64,000 nucleotides of DNA from Campylobacter massiliensis. Lineage in GTDB: Bacteria; Campylobacterota; Campylobacteria; Campylobacterales; Campylobacteraceae. Shown in pieces: positions 45,080-53,897 of this stretch (its first letter is position 1; the number at the start of each line of letters is the position of its first letter). The DNA is taken from positions 1 through 64,000 of the forward strand of contig NZ_JACLZK010000002.1 in the NCBI RefSeq assembly GCF_014253065.1. Reading direction: 5' to 3'. Position numbers and translations under genes: made by a program. The notes below the pieces were generated by a model. The model was not told the origin of the DNA, ran no database searches, and worked only from the letters and a program-made list of their open reading frames with translations.

Positions 45080-46999
45080 ATGAACACGACTTATATTACG
45101 ACTCCGATTTATTACGTAAACGACGTGCCGCACATCGGGCATGCCTACACGACCGTGATAGCAGATACCATAGCGAGATTTGCGAGGCTAAAGGGCGATG
45201 ATACGTATTTTATGACCGGTACCGACGAGCACGGGCAAAAGATCGAGCAAGCCGCCGCAAAAAAGGGCTATACGCCCCAAGCCTACGCCGATGAGATAAG
45301 CGCGAAATTTAGGGAGCTGTGGGATAAATTTGAGATCAGCTACGATCATTTTATCCGCACGACCGACGACTATCACAAGCTCACGGCGCAAAACGCATTT
45401 CTGAAAATGTATCAAAAAGGCGATATCTACAAGGGTGAATACGAGGGATACTACTGCGTTAGCTGCGAGAGTTTTTTTACGCAGACGCAGCTTTTGGAGG
45501 ACGAGAGGTGTCCTGACTGCGGCAGACCGACGAATTTGGTAAAAGAGGAGAGCTATTTTTTCAAACTTTCAAAATACCAAGATGCGCTGCTAAAGTGGTA
45601 CGAGGAGAATGAGGACTGTATCGTGCCGCGCGGCAAGAAAAACGAGGTCGTGAGCTTCGTAAAAGGCGGCCTGCGCGACCTCTCGATCACGCGCACGAGC
45701 TTTGAATGGGGTATCAAGCTGCCTGCGAGCCTAAACGAACCAAGGCACGTGATGTACGTCTGGCTAGACGCGCTCATAAACTACCTAAGCACGCTTGGCT
45801 ACACGCGCGGCGATGACAAGATGAACTACTGGAAAGGCGCGACGCATATAGTCGGCAAGGATATTTTGCGCTTTCACGCGGTGTACTGGCCGGCGTTTTT
45901 GATGAGCCTTGATCTGCCGCTGCCTCGCTGCGTCGCAGCTCACGGCTGGTGGACGAGAGACGGCGAAAAGATGAGCAAAAGCAAGGGCAACGTCATCAAC
46001 CCAAGCGAAGTCGCAGACGCATACGGACTGGAAAATTTCCGCTACTTTATGCTACGCGAAGTGCCGTTTGGACAGGACGGAGACTTCTCGCAAAAAGCTA
46101 TGATCGAGCGCATAAACTCCGAGCTTAGCAACGATCTTGGCAATCTTTTAAGTCGTATAGTCGGCATGAGCGAAAAATACTCGGACTTTGAGATAAAGGG
46201 CGAAAATTTACGCAAATTTTACGGCGAGGTTTTAGATAGCGGCAACGAATACCTTCAAAATGCTATCAAAAATTTAGAGAGTTTCGCCACGAACCGCTAC
46301 CTCGAGGAGCTCTTTAAGGCGCTAACGCTCGCAAACGCGTCGATAGCTAAATTTGAACCGTGGAATCTAATGAAAAACGGCAAAAAAGACGAAGCAAATG
46401 CGCTCGTGTCGCTATGTGCGAACCTGCTGGCTCGCGTGGCCGTCCTGCTAAGCCCAGCGATGCCAAGAACCTGCGAAAAGATCGCGCAGACGCTTGGCTT
46501 TGAGATATCGACGGCAACTTATAAAAAAATCATCCTAAATAACGAAATTTTGGACTTTAAAGCGCAAAAAACGCAGCCGCTTTTCCCGAAAATAGAAAAA
46601 GAGCTGATGGCGACTGCGGTGCCGAGCGTAAGCGAACCAGCTAAAACCGCCGCCGCGCCGCAAGAAAAATCGGACGCGAAAATAAAAATCGACGACTTTA
46701 AAAAATGCGTCATAAAAGTAGGCACCGTGCTTGAGTGCTCAAATATCGAAGGCAGCGAGAAGTTGCTTAAATTTAAGATCGATCTTGGCGAAGAGCAGCC
46801 GCGTCAAATTTTATCTGGCATAGCCAAATTTTACGCTCCGGCGGACCTCATCGGCAAGCAGGTCTGCGTGCTGGCAAACCTAAAACCTGCTAAAATTTTC
46901 GGTCATATATCCGAGGGCATGATCCTTAGCGCAGAGGACGGATCGCTGTGCCTCATCGCGCCGATGGCTGCGGTCAAAAACGGATCAGAAATAGGCTAA
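45080..46999 (+). CDS. metG: methionyl-tRNA synthetase
   Basis: A 639-residue class I synthetase. HIGH motif is DVPHIGHAYTT (about 13-23), the zinc knuckle CVSCESFF with CPDCG lies at about 127-150, and KMSKS is in EKMSKSKGN (about 296). The C-terminal tRNA-binding EMAP-like domain is about 535-637 (DFKKCVIKVGTVLECSNIEG). An Ala/Lys-rich linker joins the two parts. AAAGGA precedes ATG. Confidence 0.96.
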   Translation: MNTTYITTPIYYVNDVPHIGHAYTTVIADTIARFARLKGDDTYFMTGTDEHGQKIEQAAAKKGYTPQAYADEISAKFRELWDKFEISYDHFIRTTDDYHKLTAQNAFLKMYQKGDIYKGEYEGYYCVSCESFFTQTQLLEDERCPDCGRPTNLVKEESYFFKLSKYQDALLKWYEENEDCIVPRGKKNEVVSFVKGGLRDLSITRTSFEWGIKLPASLNEPRHVMYVWLDALINYLSTLGYTRGDDKMNYWKGATHIVGKDILRFHAVYWPAFLMSLDLPLPRCVAAHGWWTRDGEKMSKSKGNVINPSEVADAYGLENFRYFMLREVPFGQDGDFSQKAMIERINSELSNDLGNLLSRIVGMSEKYSDFEIKGENLRKFYGEVLDSGNEYLQNAIKNLESFATNRYLEELFKALTLANASIAKFEPWNLMKNGKKDEANALVSLCANLLARVAVLLSPAMPRTCEKIAQTLGFEISTATYKKIILNNEILDFKAQKTQPLFPKIEKELMATAVPSVSEPAKTAAAPQEKSDAKIKIDDFKKCVIKVGTVLECSNIEGSEKLLKFKIDLGEEQPRQILSGIAKFYAPADLIGKQVCVLANLKPAKIFGHISEGMILSAEDGSLCLIAPMAAVKNGSEIG

Positions 47000-47005
47000 A
47001 ACGGC

Positions 47006-48013
47006 GTGAATATCGAAAACCTAAGGCGCCTCATCAACGGCGAAGCGCTAAATAAACCGAGCGTCAGCGCCGTGGAGGGCTTTGCGTTTGAGAGTAAAAA
47101 CGTGCGCCAAGGCTACGCCTACATCGGGCTTGGCGCAGGCGCGGACGAGATAGCCGCAGCCGTCGCAAACGGCGCCTATGCCGTACTCGTCGAGCAAAGA
47201 TGCGAAGTTATCGATCCTGAAGTCGCTTTTATCAAGGTCGATAGCCTGAGCGCCGCGCTGATGCGACTGATGCGCTTTGAGGCCAGCTACAAAAATCTCA
47301 AATTTTGCTCCGTTAATCCCGTGCAAAAGGCCTTGCTCGCGCGTATGAGCCTAGGCAAAAATGCTGACGGCAACGCAGCTAGCTTGCTACCCGAGGATGC
47401 GACGCGACTTTTTATAAAGATAATGAAGGCGGGCGCGGGGGATCTGTTTTTCACAGACGATCTTAAAATTTTATCCAAGATCGCGCCGCTTTACGACACC
47501 GTTTTTAGCGACGTGGACGCGGTTTGCGCGCAGGGCGGCTCGCTGTTTGCCTCTAGCGTCGTTTGCGAGGGCGTTTACTATCCAAACTTAAATTTTCCTA
47601 AAGTTTTCACGCACTATCTTTGCGGACTTTTGAGGTATCTGATCCGCGCGGGCTTTTCTTTTAAGCTCGGCGACACGCGAAATTTAGGGCACTTTGAGCC
47701 TGTTTTTATAAATAAAAACTTTCGCGTCGTGCCTTTTGGCGCGAGCTCTCAGGCCTTTATTGCCGAGTGCGACGATGAGCTTTTTGATATGGAGGCGGCA
47801 TTTTTAGCACGAAATTTTAGTGGCGGTATCAAGATCTGCGTGCCGGAGGATTTTGCGGGAAGCGCGGCTGCCACGATGAGATTTAGGGAGCTTGCCGAGC
47901 TAAAAAATCTTTCAAATTTTCACTACGCACTCGTTAAATGCCAAAAAGAGGATCTTGAAGCGATGTTAAATTTGAGCTCGCCAGAGCCTGATTTGTTTGG
48001 CGAAATTTTATAA
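47006..48013 (+). CDS. MurF-like orphan protein without ATP-binding loop
   Basis: A 335-residue protein from GTG 47006, seven bases after metG. The N-terminus resembles the UDP-binding domain of MurE/MurF: FAFESKNVRQGYAYIGLGAG, then IAAAVANGAYAVLVE. The central GxxGKT/S ATPase loop of Mur ligases is absent; the middle contains VQKALLARMSLG and FIKIMKAGAGDLFFTDD instead. It is therefore unlikely to be a ligase. A counterpart of unknown function follows metG in C. jejuni. A regulatory or sugar-nucleotide-binding role is possible but unproven. Confidence 0.6.
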   Translation: MNIENLRRLINGEALNKPSVSAVEGFAFESKNVRQGYAYIGLGAGADEIAAAVANGAYAVLVEQRCEVIDPEVAFIKVDSLSAALMRLMRFEASYKNLKFCSVNPVQKALLARMSLGKNADGNAASLLPEDATRLFIKIMKAGAGDLFFTDDLKILSKIAPLYDTVFSDVDAVCAQGGSLFASSVVCEGVYYPNLNFPKVFTHYLCGLLRYLIRAGFSFKLGDTRNLGHFEPVFINKNFRVVPFGASSQAFIAECDDELFDMEAAFLARNFSGGIKICVPEDFAGSAAATMRFRELAELKNLSNFHYALVKCQKEDLEAMLNLSSPEPDLFGEIL

Positions 48014-48442
48014 TAATCTCAAATTTAGCGCGTATTTTCGCCTTTGTCTGCCGCAAATTTGATCTAATTTTTAAGCCATTCGCTTTCTAGCCGCAAATTT
48101 GCCGATAAATTTGACGGGAAAATGCGTAAATCAGTAGAACTTGCCCTGCGAGTTTTTAGGCAAAGCGTGCAACTAGTGCTCCCATTGTGAGGCATACCGC
48201 GGTCGCTTTGCTTAGGCGGATGGCGTAGCAGTGCAGATGTGAGAGTATTTAAAGTAGGCGTTTTGTTTTCCGTCCTTAAAAGCGGATATTGCCAAAAACA
48301 CCTTACGTCTAAAATTCGTAAAACCGACGTCGCAACCCAATTTGCCAAACAAAAACGGCGGTAGAGCGTTCGTAGCATTTTGGCAGATAAATTTTATTTT
48401 GCGCTAAATTTGTGGACGGGTCCATGCCGATTTTTAGAAATT
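48014..48442. other. gap between the MurF-like gene and queC; possible dispersed repeat
   Basis: No intact gene is supported. On the minus strand about 48100-48380 reads as protein-like in short pieces but has several in-frame stops (for example one frame passes FAISAF-like and SQWEH segments with three stops). Another frame gives HCYAIRLSKATAVCLTMGAL before a stop. This uniform mix, and my vague memory of similar spurious small ORFs in other campylobacters, suggests a non-coding repeat or a dead gene. Confidence 0.3.
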
Positions 48443-49117
48443 TTATTTTAAATTTACGTATTTTATCCTATCTTTTTCGCCTGCAAGCTCAAATCCTCGT
48501 AGTCTTAGGCGGCAGCTGTCGCATTCGCCGCAAGCCTCGTCCTCGCGCTCGTAGCAGCTCCACGTTAGCTCCAGCGGCGAGCCCGCCTCAATCGACTTTT
48601 GCACGATGTCAGCTTTGCTTAAATTTACTAGCGGAGTGACGATGCGCAGGCTAAAGTCCTTTGAGGTGCCGGCATTTACGGCGCTTTCTATCTTGCCGAT
48701 AAAATCCGCCGTGCAGTCGGGGTAGCCCGAGCCGTCCTCCTCGACGATGCCGATATATAGTGCCTGCGCGCCTTCTTTTTCGGCTAGCGCGGCGGCGATA
48801 GAGATAAAGATGCCGTTGCGAAACGGCACGTAGGTGCTAGGGGTGTCGGGCTTGGCGCCGTCTTTGCGGATGGCTAGGCTCTCGTCCGTTAGTGCGTTGC
48901 CGCCGATGCTTGCTATAAAACTAGCGTCTAAATTTACCTTTTTTAGCGCGCCGATACGCTCGCAGATCTGCTCAAACGCTAGCTTTTCGCGCTTCATCGT
49001 GCGCTGTCCGTAGTCAAAATGCAGCGCGATGATCTCGTAGCCTGTGCGTTTGGCGAGGACAGCGCAGAGGGTGCTGTCCATGCCGCCGCTCATTATACAA
49101 ACCGCTTTCTTTGCCAT
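48443..49117 (-). CDS. queC: QueC, 7-cyano-7-deazaguanine synthase
   Basis: QueC makes preQ0 from carboxy-deazaguanine using ATP and ammonia, on the way to queuosine in tRNA. The 224-residue product has the PP-loop [11 protein letters not shown] (about 9-19), [20 protein letters not shown] and a C-terminal zinc site ([18 protein letters not shown]; Cys about 187, 195, 198, 201). AAAGGA lies upstream of ATG 49117. Confidence 0.95.
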   Translation of the reverse strand: MAKKAVCIMSGGMDSTLCAVLAKRTGYEIIALHFDYGQRTMKREKLAFEQICERIGALKKVNLDASFIASIGGNALTDESLAIRKDGAKPDTPSTYVPFRNGIFISIAAALAEKEGAQALYIGIVEEDGSGYPDCTADFIGKIESAVNAGTSKDFSLRIVTPLVNLSKADIVQKSIEAGSPLELTWSCYEREDEACGECDSCRLRLRGFELAGEKDRIKYVNLK

Positions 49118-49601
49118 TTTTATCCTTTTCTTGTTTGCTCGTCTTTTTGGTTTATACTTCGTTGGATTTAAATTTTACTCGGTCACTACCGACTGGGTAG
49201 CTCCCATCGTAAAATTTAAATCCGTCTCGTCTAAACGCAAAAATACTTCGCGTTTTACGTTAAATTTTGGAGTCAAATTTGTAAATTCTAGCTTTAAATT
49301 TTACTCGCCGAGACCCGCACCCTGAAAATGTTAAATTTCGTCTCTAAAAATTTTTTAAAATTTTACGACCGAAAAGCTTTCGCCTCCAAATTTCGTGCTA
49401 AGCGTTAGTGAAGCCGAAATTTGGTAGGTAACTGCTTTGAGCGAGTGAAATTTTAAAAATTTGGGCATTAGAGTTTTTAAAATTTTATACAAAGCGAGTC
49501 AAATTTGACGCCGATGTCGTTTGTTACAAATTTGGCTTTATTAAATTCGACCGAAATTTTCGCTAAAATCATACTCAAATTTTACTAAAGGAAAGCCAAA
49601 A
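49118..49601. repeat. queC-ybeY intergenic region with inverted repeats
   Basis: No gene is supported in this 484-base gap. A perfect 15-bp inverted repeat lies at 49164-49178/49209-49223 (30-base spacer). A second, at 49386-49394/49416-49424 (CCAAATTTC/GAAATTTGG), is nested inside longer arms at about 49348-49366 and 49445-49462 built of AAAATTTT. The arms share AAATTT with repeats elsewhere in the window. Their role is unknown. Confidence 0.55.
49564..49569 (+). promoter_or_regulatory. possible -10 box of ybeY
   Basis: TTCGCTAAAATCA gives TAAAAT 32 bases before the ybeY ATG; AAAGGA lies between. It resembles other GCTAAAAT boxes in the window. Confidence 0.35.
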
Positions 49602-50018
49602 ATGATACTTTGCGAGGACGATTATCCGAGGATTTTGGATCAAATTTGCGACTATTTGACCGCGGGCGAAGTGGAGCTTAGCTTTGTGGACGCCGAGGAG
49701 ATGAAGGAGATAAACGTCCGCGAGCGCGGCATCTATGAGACTACGGACGTGCTGAGTTTCCCGCTTGAGATGCAGCTACACGCGCCGCTTGGCTGTATCG
49801 TGATAAACACTGAGCTAGTCGCCGCCAAAGCCGCCGAGCTAGGCCACAGTGAGGATGACGAGACGGCGCTACTGTTCACGCACGGACTGCTTCACGTGCT
49901 AGGCTACGATCACGAGAGCGACGCTGGCGAGATGAGGGCAAAGGAGTGCGAGGTGATCGAGAAATTTAGCCTGCCAAAGAGCCTCATCGTGCGAACACAG
50001 GATGCGGGCGAAGAATAG
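49602..50018 (+). CDS. ybeY: YbeY, rRNA maturation endoribonuclease
   Basis: A 138-residue zinc metalloprotein required for 16S rRNA 3'-end processing and ribosome quality control. The signature [12 protein letters not shown] (three zinc histidines) is at about 109-120, preceded by the conserved Arg region [10 protein letters not shown]. Length is close to E. coli YbeY (155). It stands alone between two gaps. Confidence 0.94.
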   Translation: MILCEDDYPRILDQICDYLTAGEVELSFVDAEEMKEINVRERGIYETTDVLSFPLEMQLHAPLGCIVINTELVAAKAAELGHSEDDETALLFTHGLLHVLGYDHESDAGEMRAKECEVIEKFSLPKSLIVRTQDAGEE

Positions 50019-50339
50019 GCAAAAATCTCGGTAGCTTCGTAAAGGCGCGGGTTATGCCGAGCGCAAAAATAAGCGCGGCGATAAAATTTGGATTAGCTGC
50101 CTGCTAAAATGCGTTTTAGGCAGCCCGTAAAATCAAATTTGCATTTTGGCGTCGTGAATCAACGCGGAGTTACGCGCTAAATTTATCCAAACAAGCTATC
50201 AAATTTACCCTCCGCCCGCACTGATATCGTCGCGTAAAAAAAGACGTTTCTCGCACACGCTTTGCCTCCGCGTTTAAATTTCCTCAAATTTGCCGCGCAC
50301 AGTGGTTAGATATTTAATAATTTTGGCTAAATTTACGAA
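50019..50339. other. ybeY to phosphoesterase gap with one hairpin
   Basis: No gene is visible. A hairpin at 50096-50124 pairs GCTGCCT and AAAA with TTTTAGGCAGC, leaving a 3-base bulge and a TGCG loop; it may end ybeY transcription. Otherwise only scattered AAATTT motifs are present. Confidence 0.4.
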
Positions 50340-51467
50340 ATGTTTTATGTTCTATCGTCTTTAATCATCATTTTTATGAATTACGTTTCTTACCGCGGGC
50401 TTTTTGCCGATGCCGCGCTCAGGCCGCTTGCCGCGCATAAAAGGGCGCTTGGGCTGTTTTTCCTGACGCTTGCCATCGGCGGCGTCGCGCTGGCTTTTTC
50501 GCTGCGGTTTAACTTTTTGGGGCCGAGCCTTCGCATCGCCTGTTCGCTGATGTTGGCGCTGACGTTTATTATCTTTTCGTTCGTGCTTTTTACGAACGTC
50601 GTCGCCTTTGCCGTCCGTCCCGTAACTAAGCGCGCGTTTAGCGAGAGCAGGCGTAAATTTTTGCGTCTTTACCTCGACGTCACAATACTTATTTTGGCGT
50701 TTAGCTACTTTTTTAGAGGTATCTTTAACGCCGTAAAATTGCCCGAAGTAAAAGCCCAAGATATCGAGATAAAGGGGCTAAAGGGCGAGTTAAAAATCGC
50801 GGTTTTAACAGATATTCATCTAGGCGATTTTTTGGGGGCGGACTTTGCGCGGGCGGTAACTAGACGCGTAAACGAGCTTGACGCCGATGCAGTCGCGATC
50901 GTGGGCGATATCGCCGACGTGAAGCCGCACCGTTTGGCCGAGTTTATCGCGCCATTTAACGAGCTAAAGAGCAAATACGGCACCTTTTACGTGCCGGGCA
51001 ACCACGAGTACTATAACGGTATCGACGGCACGATAAAAGTTATCCGCGAGACGACGAATTTTAAAATTTTAGGCAACGAAAACGCGCGAGTGGGCGGGGT
51101 AAATTTAGCCGGAGTTTATGATATCATCGGTTTAAGGTTTAAAGCGTACGAGCCCGATCTAGTCGCTGCTCTGGACGGTCGCGACGTAAATTTGCCCACC
51201 GTTTTGCTCGCCCATCAGCCTAAATTTTTAAAATACATGGACGAAAGCGCGCCCGTGGATCTAGTGGTGAGCGGACACACGCACGGCGGGCAGATTTTTC
51301 CGTTTTCGCTGCTGGTAAGGCTCGATCAAAAATACGTCGCCGGGCTATACCGCGCGAACAAAAATACGCAAATTTACGTTAGCCGAGGCGCCGGGTTTTG
51401 GGGGCCGCCGGTGCGCGTGATGGCGCCTAGCGAGATTTCGTTATTAAGACTAAAAGGAGTTGTATGA
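50340..51467 (+). CDS. membrane-anchored metallophosphoesterase (YkuE/YaeI type)
   Basis: A 375-residue protein with about four N-terminal membrane helices (about 4-18, 32-55, 60-95, 110-130) and a C-terminal calcineurin-like domain (about 150-370). All metal-site motifs are seen: LTDIHLGD (DxH), VGDIAD, GNHEYY, LLAHQPK and SGHTHGGQI. The relatives act on UDP-diacylglucosamine-like or cyclic substrates, but the substrate here is unknown. Its ATG has no clear ribosome site. It overlaps psd by four bases, so a lipid-related role is plausible. Confidence 0.85.
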   Translation: MFYVLSSLIIIFMNYVSYRGLFADAALRPLAAHKRALGLFFLTLAIGGVALAFSLRFNFLGPSLRIACSLMLALTFIIFSFVLFTNVVAFAVRPVTKRAFSESRRKFLRLYLDVTILILAFSYFFRGIFNAVKLPEVKAQDIEIKGLKGELKIAVLTDIHLGDFLGADFARAVTRRVNELDADAVAIVGDIADVKPHRLAEFIAPFNELKSKYGTFYVPGNHEYYNGIDGTIKVIRETTNFKILGNENARVGGVNLAGVYDIIGLRFKAYEPDLVAALDGRDVNLPTVLLAHQPKFLKYMDESAPVDLVVSGHTHGGQIFPFSLLVRLDQKYVAGLYRANKNTQIYVSRGAGFWGPPVRVMAPSEISLLRLKGVV

Positions 51468-52264
51468 GGGGACTTATTTCTAGGATATTTGGGTTTGTAG
51501 CGGCGGTTAAATTTCCGAGATTTTTGCAAACTTTTATCAATGAAAAATACGTAAGCGGCTTTAAAATCGACATGAGCGAGTTTAAGCAGCCTAGAGAGTA
51601 TGAGAGCCTGACGGCGCTTTTTACCCGCGAGCTACAGCGTCCGCGAGATTTCGACGTTTCGCCGCAGGCTTTCATCAGTCCTAGCGACGGCACGTGCCTG
51701 GAGCGCGGAGTTAGCAAGGAGCTAAAAGCGATCAGCGTCAAGGGGCACAAGTACGGTATCGCGGAGCTTCTCGGAGATAGCATGGAGCGTTCGGAGCGAG
51801 ACGCCGAGCTAGAGTACGTAAATATTTATCTTAGCCCGCGCGACTATCACCGCTATCACGCGCCTTGCGATATGAGGATTTTATCCGCGCTATACGTGCC
51901 GGGCGAGCTATACAGCGTGGCTGTTAGCGCGCTGCTAAAGGTGCCAAATCTTTACGCCAAAAACGAGCGCGTGGTGCTAAAATGCGAGCTTGCAAACGGC
52001 AAAAAGATGTGGCTGGTCTTTGTCGGCGCGCTAAACGTGGGCAAGATGAAATTTGACTTTGACGCGCGCATACAGACTAACGCCTGCGCCGGCAACGTCG
52101 CGCTCTACGAATACGAAAATTTAAATGCGAAAAAGGGCGAGCAGCTGGGGATGTTTGAGTTGGGCTCGACGATCCTCATCCTTAGCGAGCAGGGCGCGGT
52201 CAAATTTGATCTAGCGGCCGAGCAAAAGCTAAAATACGGCGACAAAATAGGAACTATCAACTAA
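51464..52264 (+). CDS. psd: phosphatidylserine decarboxylase proenzyme
   Basis: Psd converts phosphatidylserine to phosphatidylethanolamine at the inner membrane. The 266-residue proenzyme cleaves itself at the Ser of MFELGSTILIL (LGST; about 240), turning that Ser into the pyruvoyl cofactor. Also conserved are ISPSDGT and YLSPRDYHRYHAP with the Asp/His pair. It starts with AAGGAG and overlaps the phosphoesterase stop. Confidence 0.95.
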   Translation: MRGLISRIFGFVAAVKFPRFLQTFINEKYVSGFKIDMSEFKQPREYESLTALFTRELQRPRDFDVSPQAFISPSDGTCLERGVSKELKAISVKGHKYGIAELLGDSMERSERDAELEYVNIYLSPRDYHRYHAPCDMRILSALYVPGELYSVAVSALLKVPNLYAKNERVVLKCELANGKKMWLVFVGALNVGKMKFDFDARIQTNACAGNVALYEYENLNAKKGEQLGMFELGSTILILSEQGAVKFDLAAEQKLKYGDKIGTIN

Positions 52265-52273
52265 GGAGGCGCA

Positions 52274-52636
52274 ATGGGAACGCAGCTAGTCGAACAAAAC
52301 GAGCTAAAAGAAACGCTAGAGCTAAAAGAGCGTATAGAAAACAACACCGTCGTCGAACTCTGGGAAAACAGCGAGGACTACGAGCGCCTGGCTAACGCGA
52401 CGCGCAAGACCATGCGCTACATCAACGACGAGCAGATAAAGAGCTTTGCCAATGCGCTAAATCAAACGAACGAAAAGATCTTAAATTTGACCTTTGAGGG
52501 CGTGAAAAAGCATCACGAAAAGAAATTTGAGCAGATCAGAAAAAAGCAGAAAATCTACGTCGCTTCGGCATTTGCGGGCGGCGTTTTGATCGGTGCTTTA
52601 GCGGTTTGGATAGCGTTTAGGATTTTTGCGGGATAG
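52274..52636 (+). CDS. tail-anchored coiled-coil membrane protein, unknown
   Basis: A 120-residue protein ten bases after psd, with a strong AAGGAGG ribosome site. Residues 1-93 are charged and helical (ELKETLELKERIENN; KKHHEKKFEQIRKKQ) and residues 95-117 form one hydrophobic helix (VASAFAGGVLIGALAVWIAF). There is no signal peptide. I do not recognise a family. Being in the psd operon it may act at the membrane, but no function is assigned. Confidence 0.65.
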   Translation: MGTQLVEQNELKETLELKERIENNTVVELWENSEDYERLANATRKTMRYINDEQIKSFANALNQTNEKILNLTFEGVKKHHEKKFEQIRKKQKIYVASAFAGGVLIGALAVWIAFRIFAG

Positions 52637-52932
52637 ATTTGGTTTTAGACTCGGCCGCTTGCGATGCCTGCACGCCGACCCGTTTTTATGTTGCGCGGTT
52701 TTGCCTGCTAAATTTGGGCGTTTAGCTTTAAATTTAATCACGGCGGCTTTTAAAATTTGCGTATCGCTTTGGGGGGGGGTGGGGTCAAATTTGAGCTTAT
52801 ATTTTGGCGAGCCAACCATTAAGCTTGTATCTACTTGTTGCACATCGTCTATCAAGCGCGTTTGCTTCTTAAATTTTATAAAAATTAAAACCCCAAATTT
52901 AACCGCCCCTAGCTTGCGTATCTGCGCCAAGA
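52637..52932. other. convergent gap with a G9 homopolymer tract
   Basis: This lies between convergent genes. A run of nine G (52771-52779), followed by T and four G, is the kind of slippage-prone tract campylobacters use for phase variation. Frames are open across it on both strands for about 110 codons, but neither has a good start or a known family, so no gene is called. Confidence 0.5.
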
Positions 52933-53670
52933 CTAAATTTTTATCTTCCTCGTCGCGTGACGGATGATTTGCTGCGTATTTTTGTTTTGCGAGCTTTGCC
53001 AGCGCAGGAGCAGCTCCTTTGCGGCGGCGAAATTTACCTTTAGATAGTCGGCGACGTTATTTGCGACCGAGCGCTGTACGAAGCGCACCTCGTCCTCTTT
53101 AAGTACCTCCAGCACCGCAAAAACGGGGCGCGGATTGCTGATGAAAAGCTCTAGCTTGCTAGCCCACGGCAGCTTTGGTCGCAGACCCTCCGACGCTAGC
53201 CTACGCAGGTGGAAATTTGACGAGCGCGCCCACCGTGTCATGGTTTTTAGCGAGTCTTGCGGGTATTTTTTGATAAAGGCGCGCACCGCGTACTCGCCAG
53301 TGCCGCGCTTCGTGATTTCCCTGATCGTGCCCATAGAGGTCTCAAAGTCGTCTAGGCCGTAGATTTCGACGTATTTTGCCAGCGGCAAAGTCCAGTAAAA
53401 GTGCTTAAACATGCCCGTTTCGTTCGGGTTTTCCTCGCCCAAAATCGCGACCAAAATCTCCGCCGCGCGCTTAAAATCCGGCGGCAAAAGTTCATTTAGC
53501 GCGTTTGCGTGCGCTAAAATCCTTTGCGAATAACCGAGACTCGGCGTACTCTTTGCGATTTGCCCACAGTAGCTCTGCGCGTCAAATTTAGGATAAACCG
53601 CCTTTATCTTTTGCGATAAAATTTGCGCTAAATTTTCTCCGAAATATACCGCCAGTCCGCCGTTTTCCAT
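52933..53670 (-). CDS. AlkD-like DNA alkylation repair HEAT protein
   Basis: A 245-residue protein of helical repeats in the DNA-glycosylase AlkC/AlkD superfamily. Characteristic segments are MFKHFYWTLPLAKYVEIYG, RWARSSNFHLRRLASEGLRP (HEAT repeat with the Arg/Leu pattern) and VRFVQRSVANNVADYLK. Such proteins remove 3- or 7-alkyl bases without base flipping; substrate is not certain here. AAAGGA lies before ATG 53670. Confidence 0.8.
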   Translation of the reverse strand: MENGGLAVYFGENLAQILSQKIKAVYPKFDAQSYCGQIAKSTPSLGYSQRILAHANALNELLPPDFKRAAEILVAILGEENPNETGMFKHFYWTLPLAKYVEIYGLDDFETSMGTIREITKRGTGEYAVRAFIKKYPQDSLKTMTRWARSSNFHLRRLASEGLRPKLPWASKLELFISNPRPVFAVLEVLKEDEVRFVQRSVANNVADYLKVNFAAAKELLLRWQSSQNKNTQQIIRHATRKIKI

Positions 53671-53897
53671 ATTTTTCCTTTGGGTAGTTTTATCTAGCCT
53701 TTAAGCAGGCATGAATAGTAAATTTGTCGCCTAAAACCAGGCGGCGTTAAATTTGCAGCCGTTACGCTCGTCAAATTTGACCGCCTGCGCAAGCAAAGCG
53801 TCAAATTTGTTGCAGTTTATGGGCTAAATTTTAAAAATTAGTCCGTAAAAGTGGCGTTAAATTTAGCAAAAACTAAAAATAACGCCCGAAAGTAAAT
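53671..53897. other. gap upstream of the AlkD-like gene, AAATTT-rich
   Basis: No gene. The stretch contains at least five TCAAATTTG or GTTAAATTTG motifs and an imperfect stem GTCGCC/AGGCGGC near 53727-53745. No promoter stands out. Confidence 0.35.

Noticed and set aside
48064-48378. 104-codon minus-strand frame in the gap before queC
   Set aside because: No ribosome site and an unlikely composition (Pro, His, Ser, Arg mix). Other frames of the same stretch look equally protein-like, so the DNA is better read as a repeat or dead gene.
52598-52930. 110-codon minus-strand frame across the G9 tract, directly after the AlkD-like gene
   Set aside because: TTG start without ribosome site, Lys/Phe pattern expected from AAATTT-rich DNA, and no recognisable fold. 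Kept only as part of the poly-G observation.
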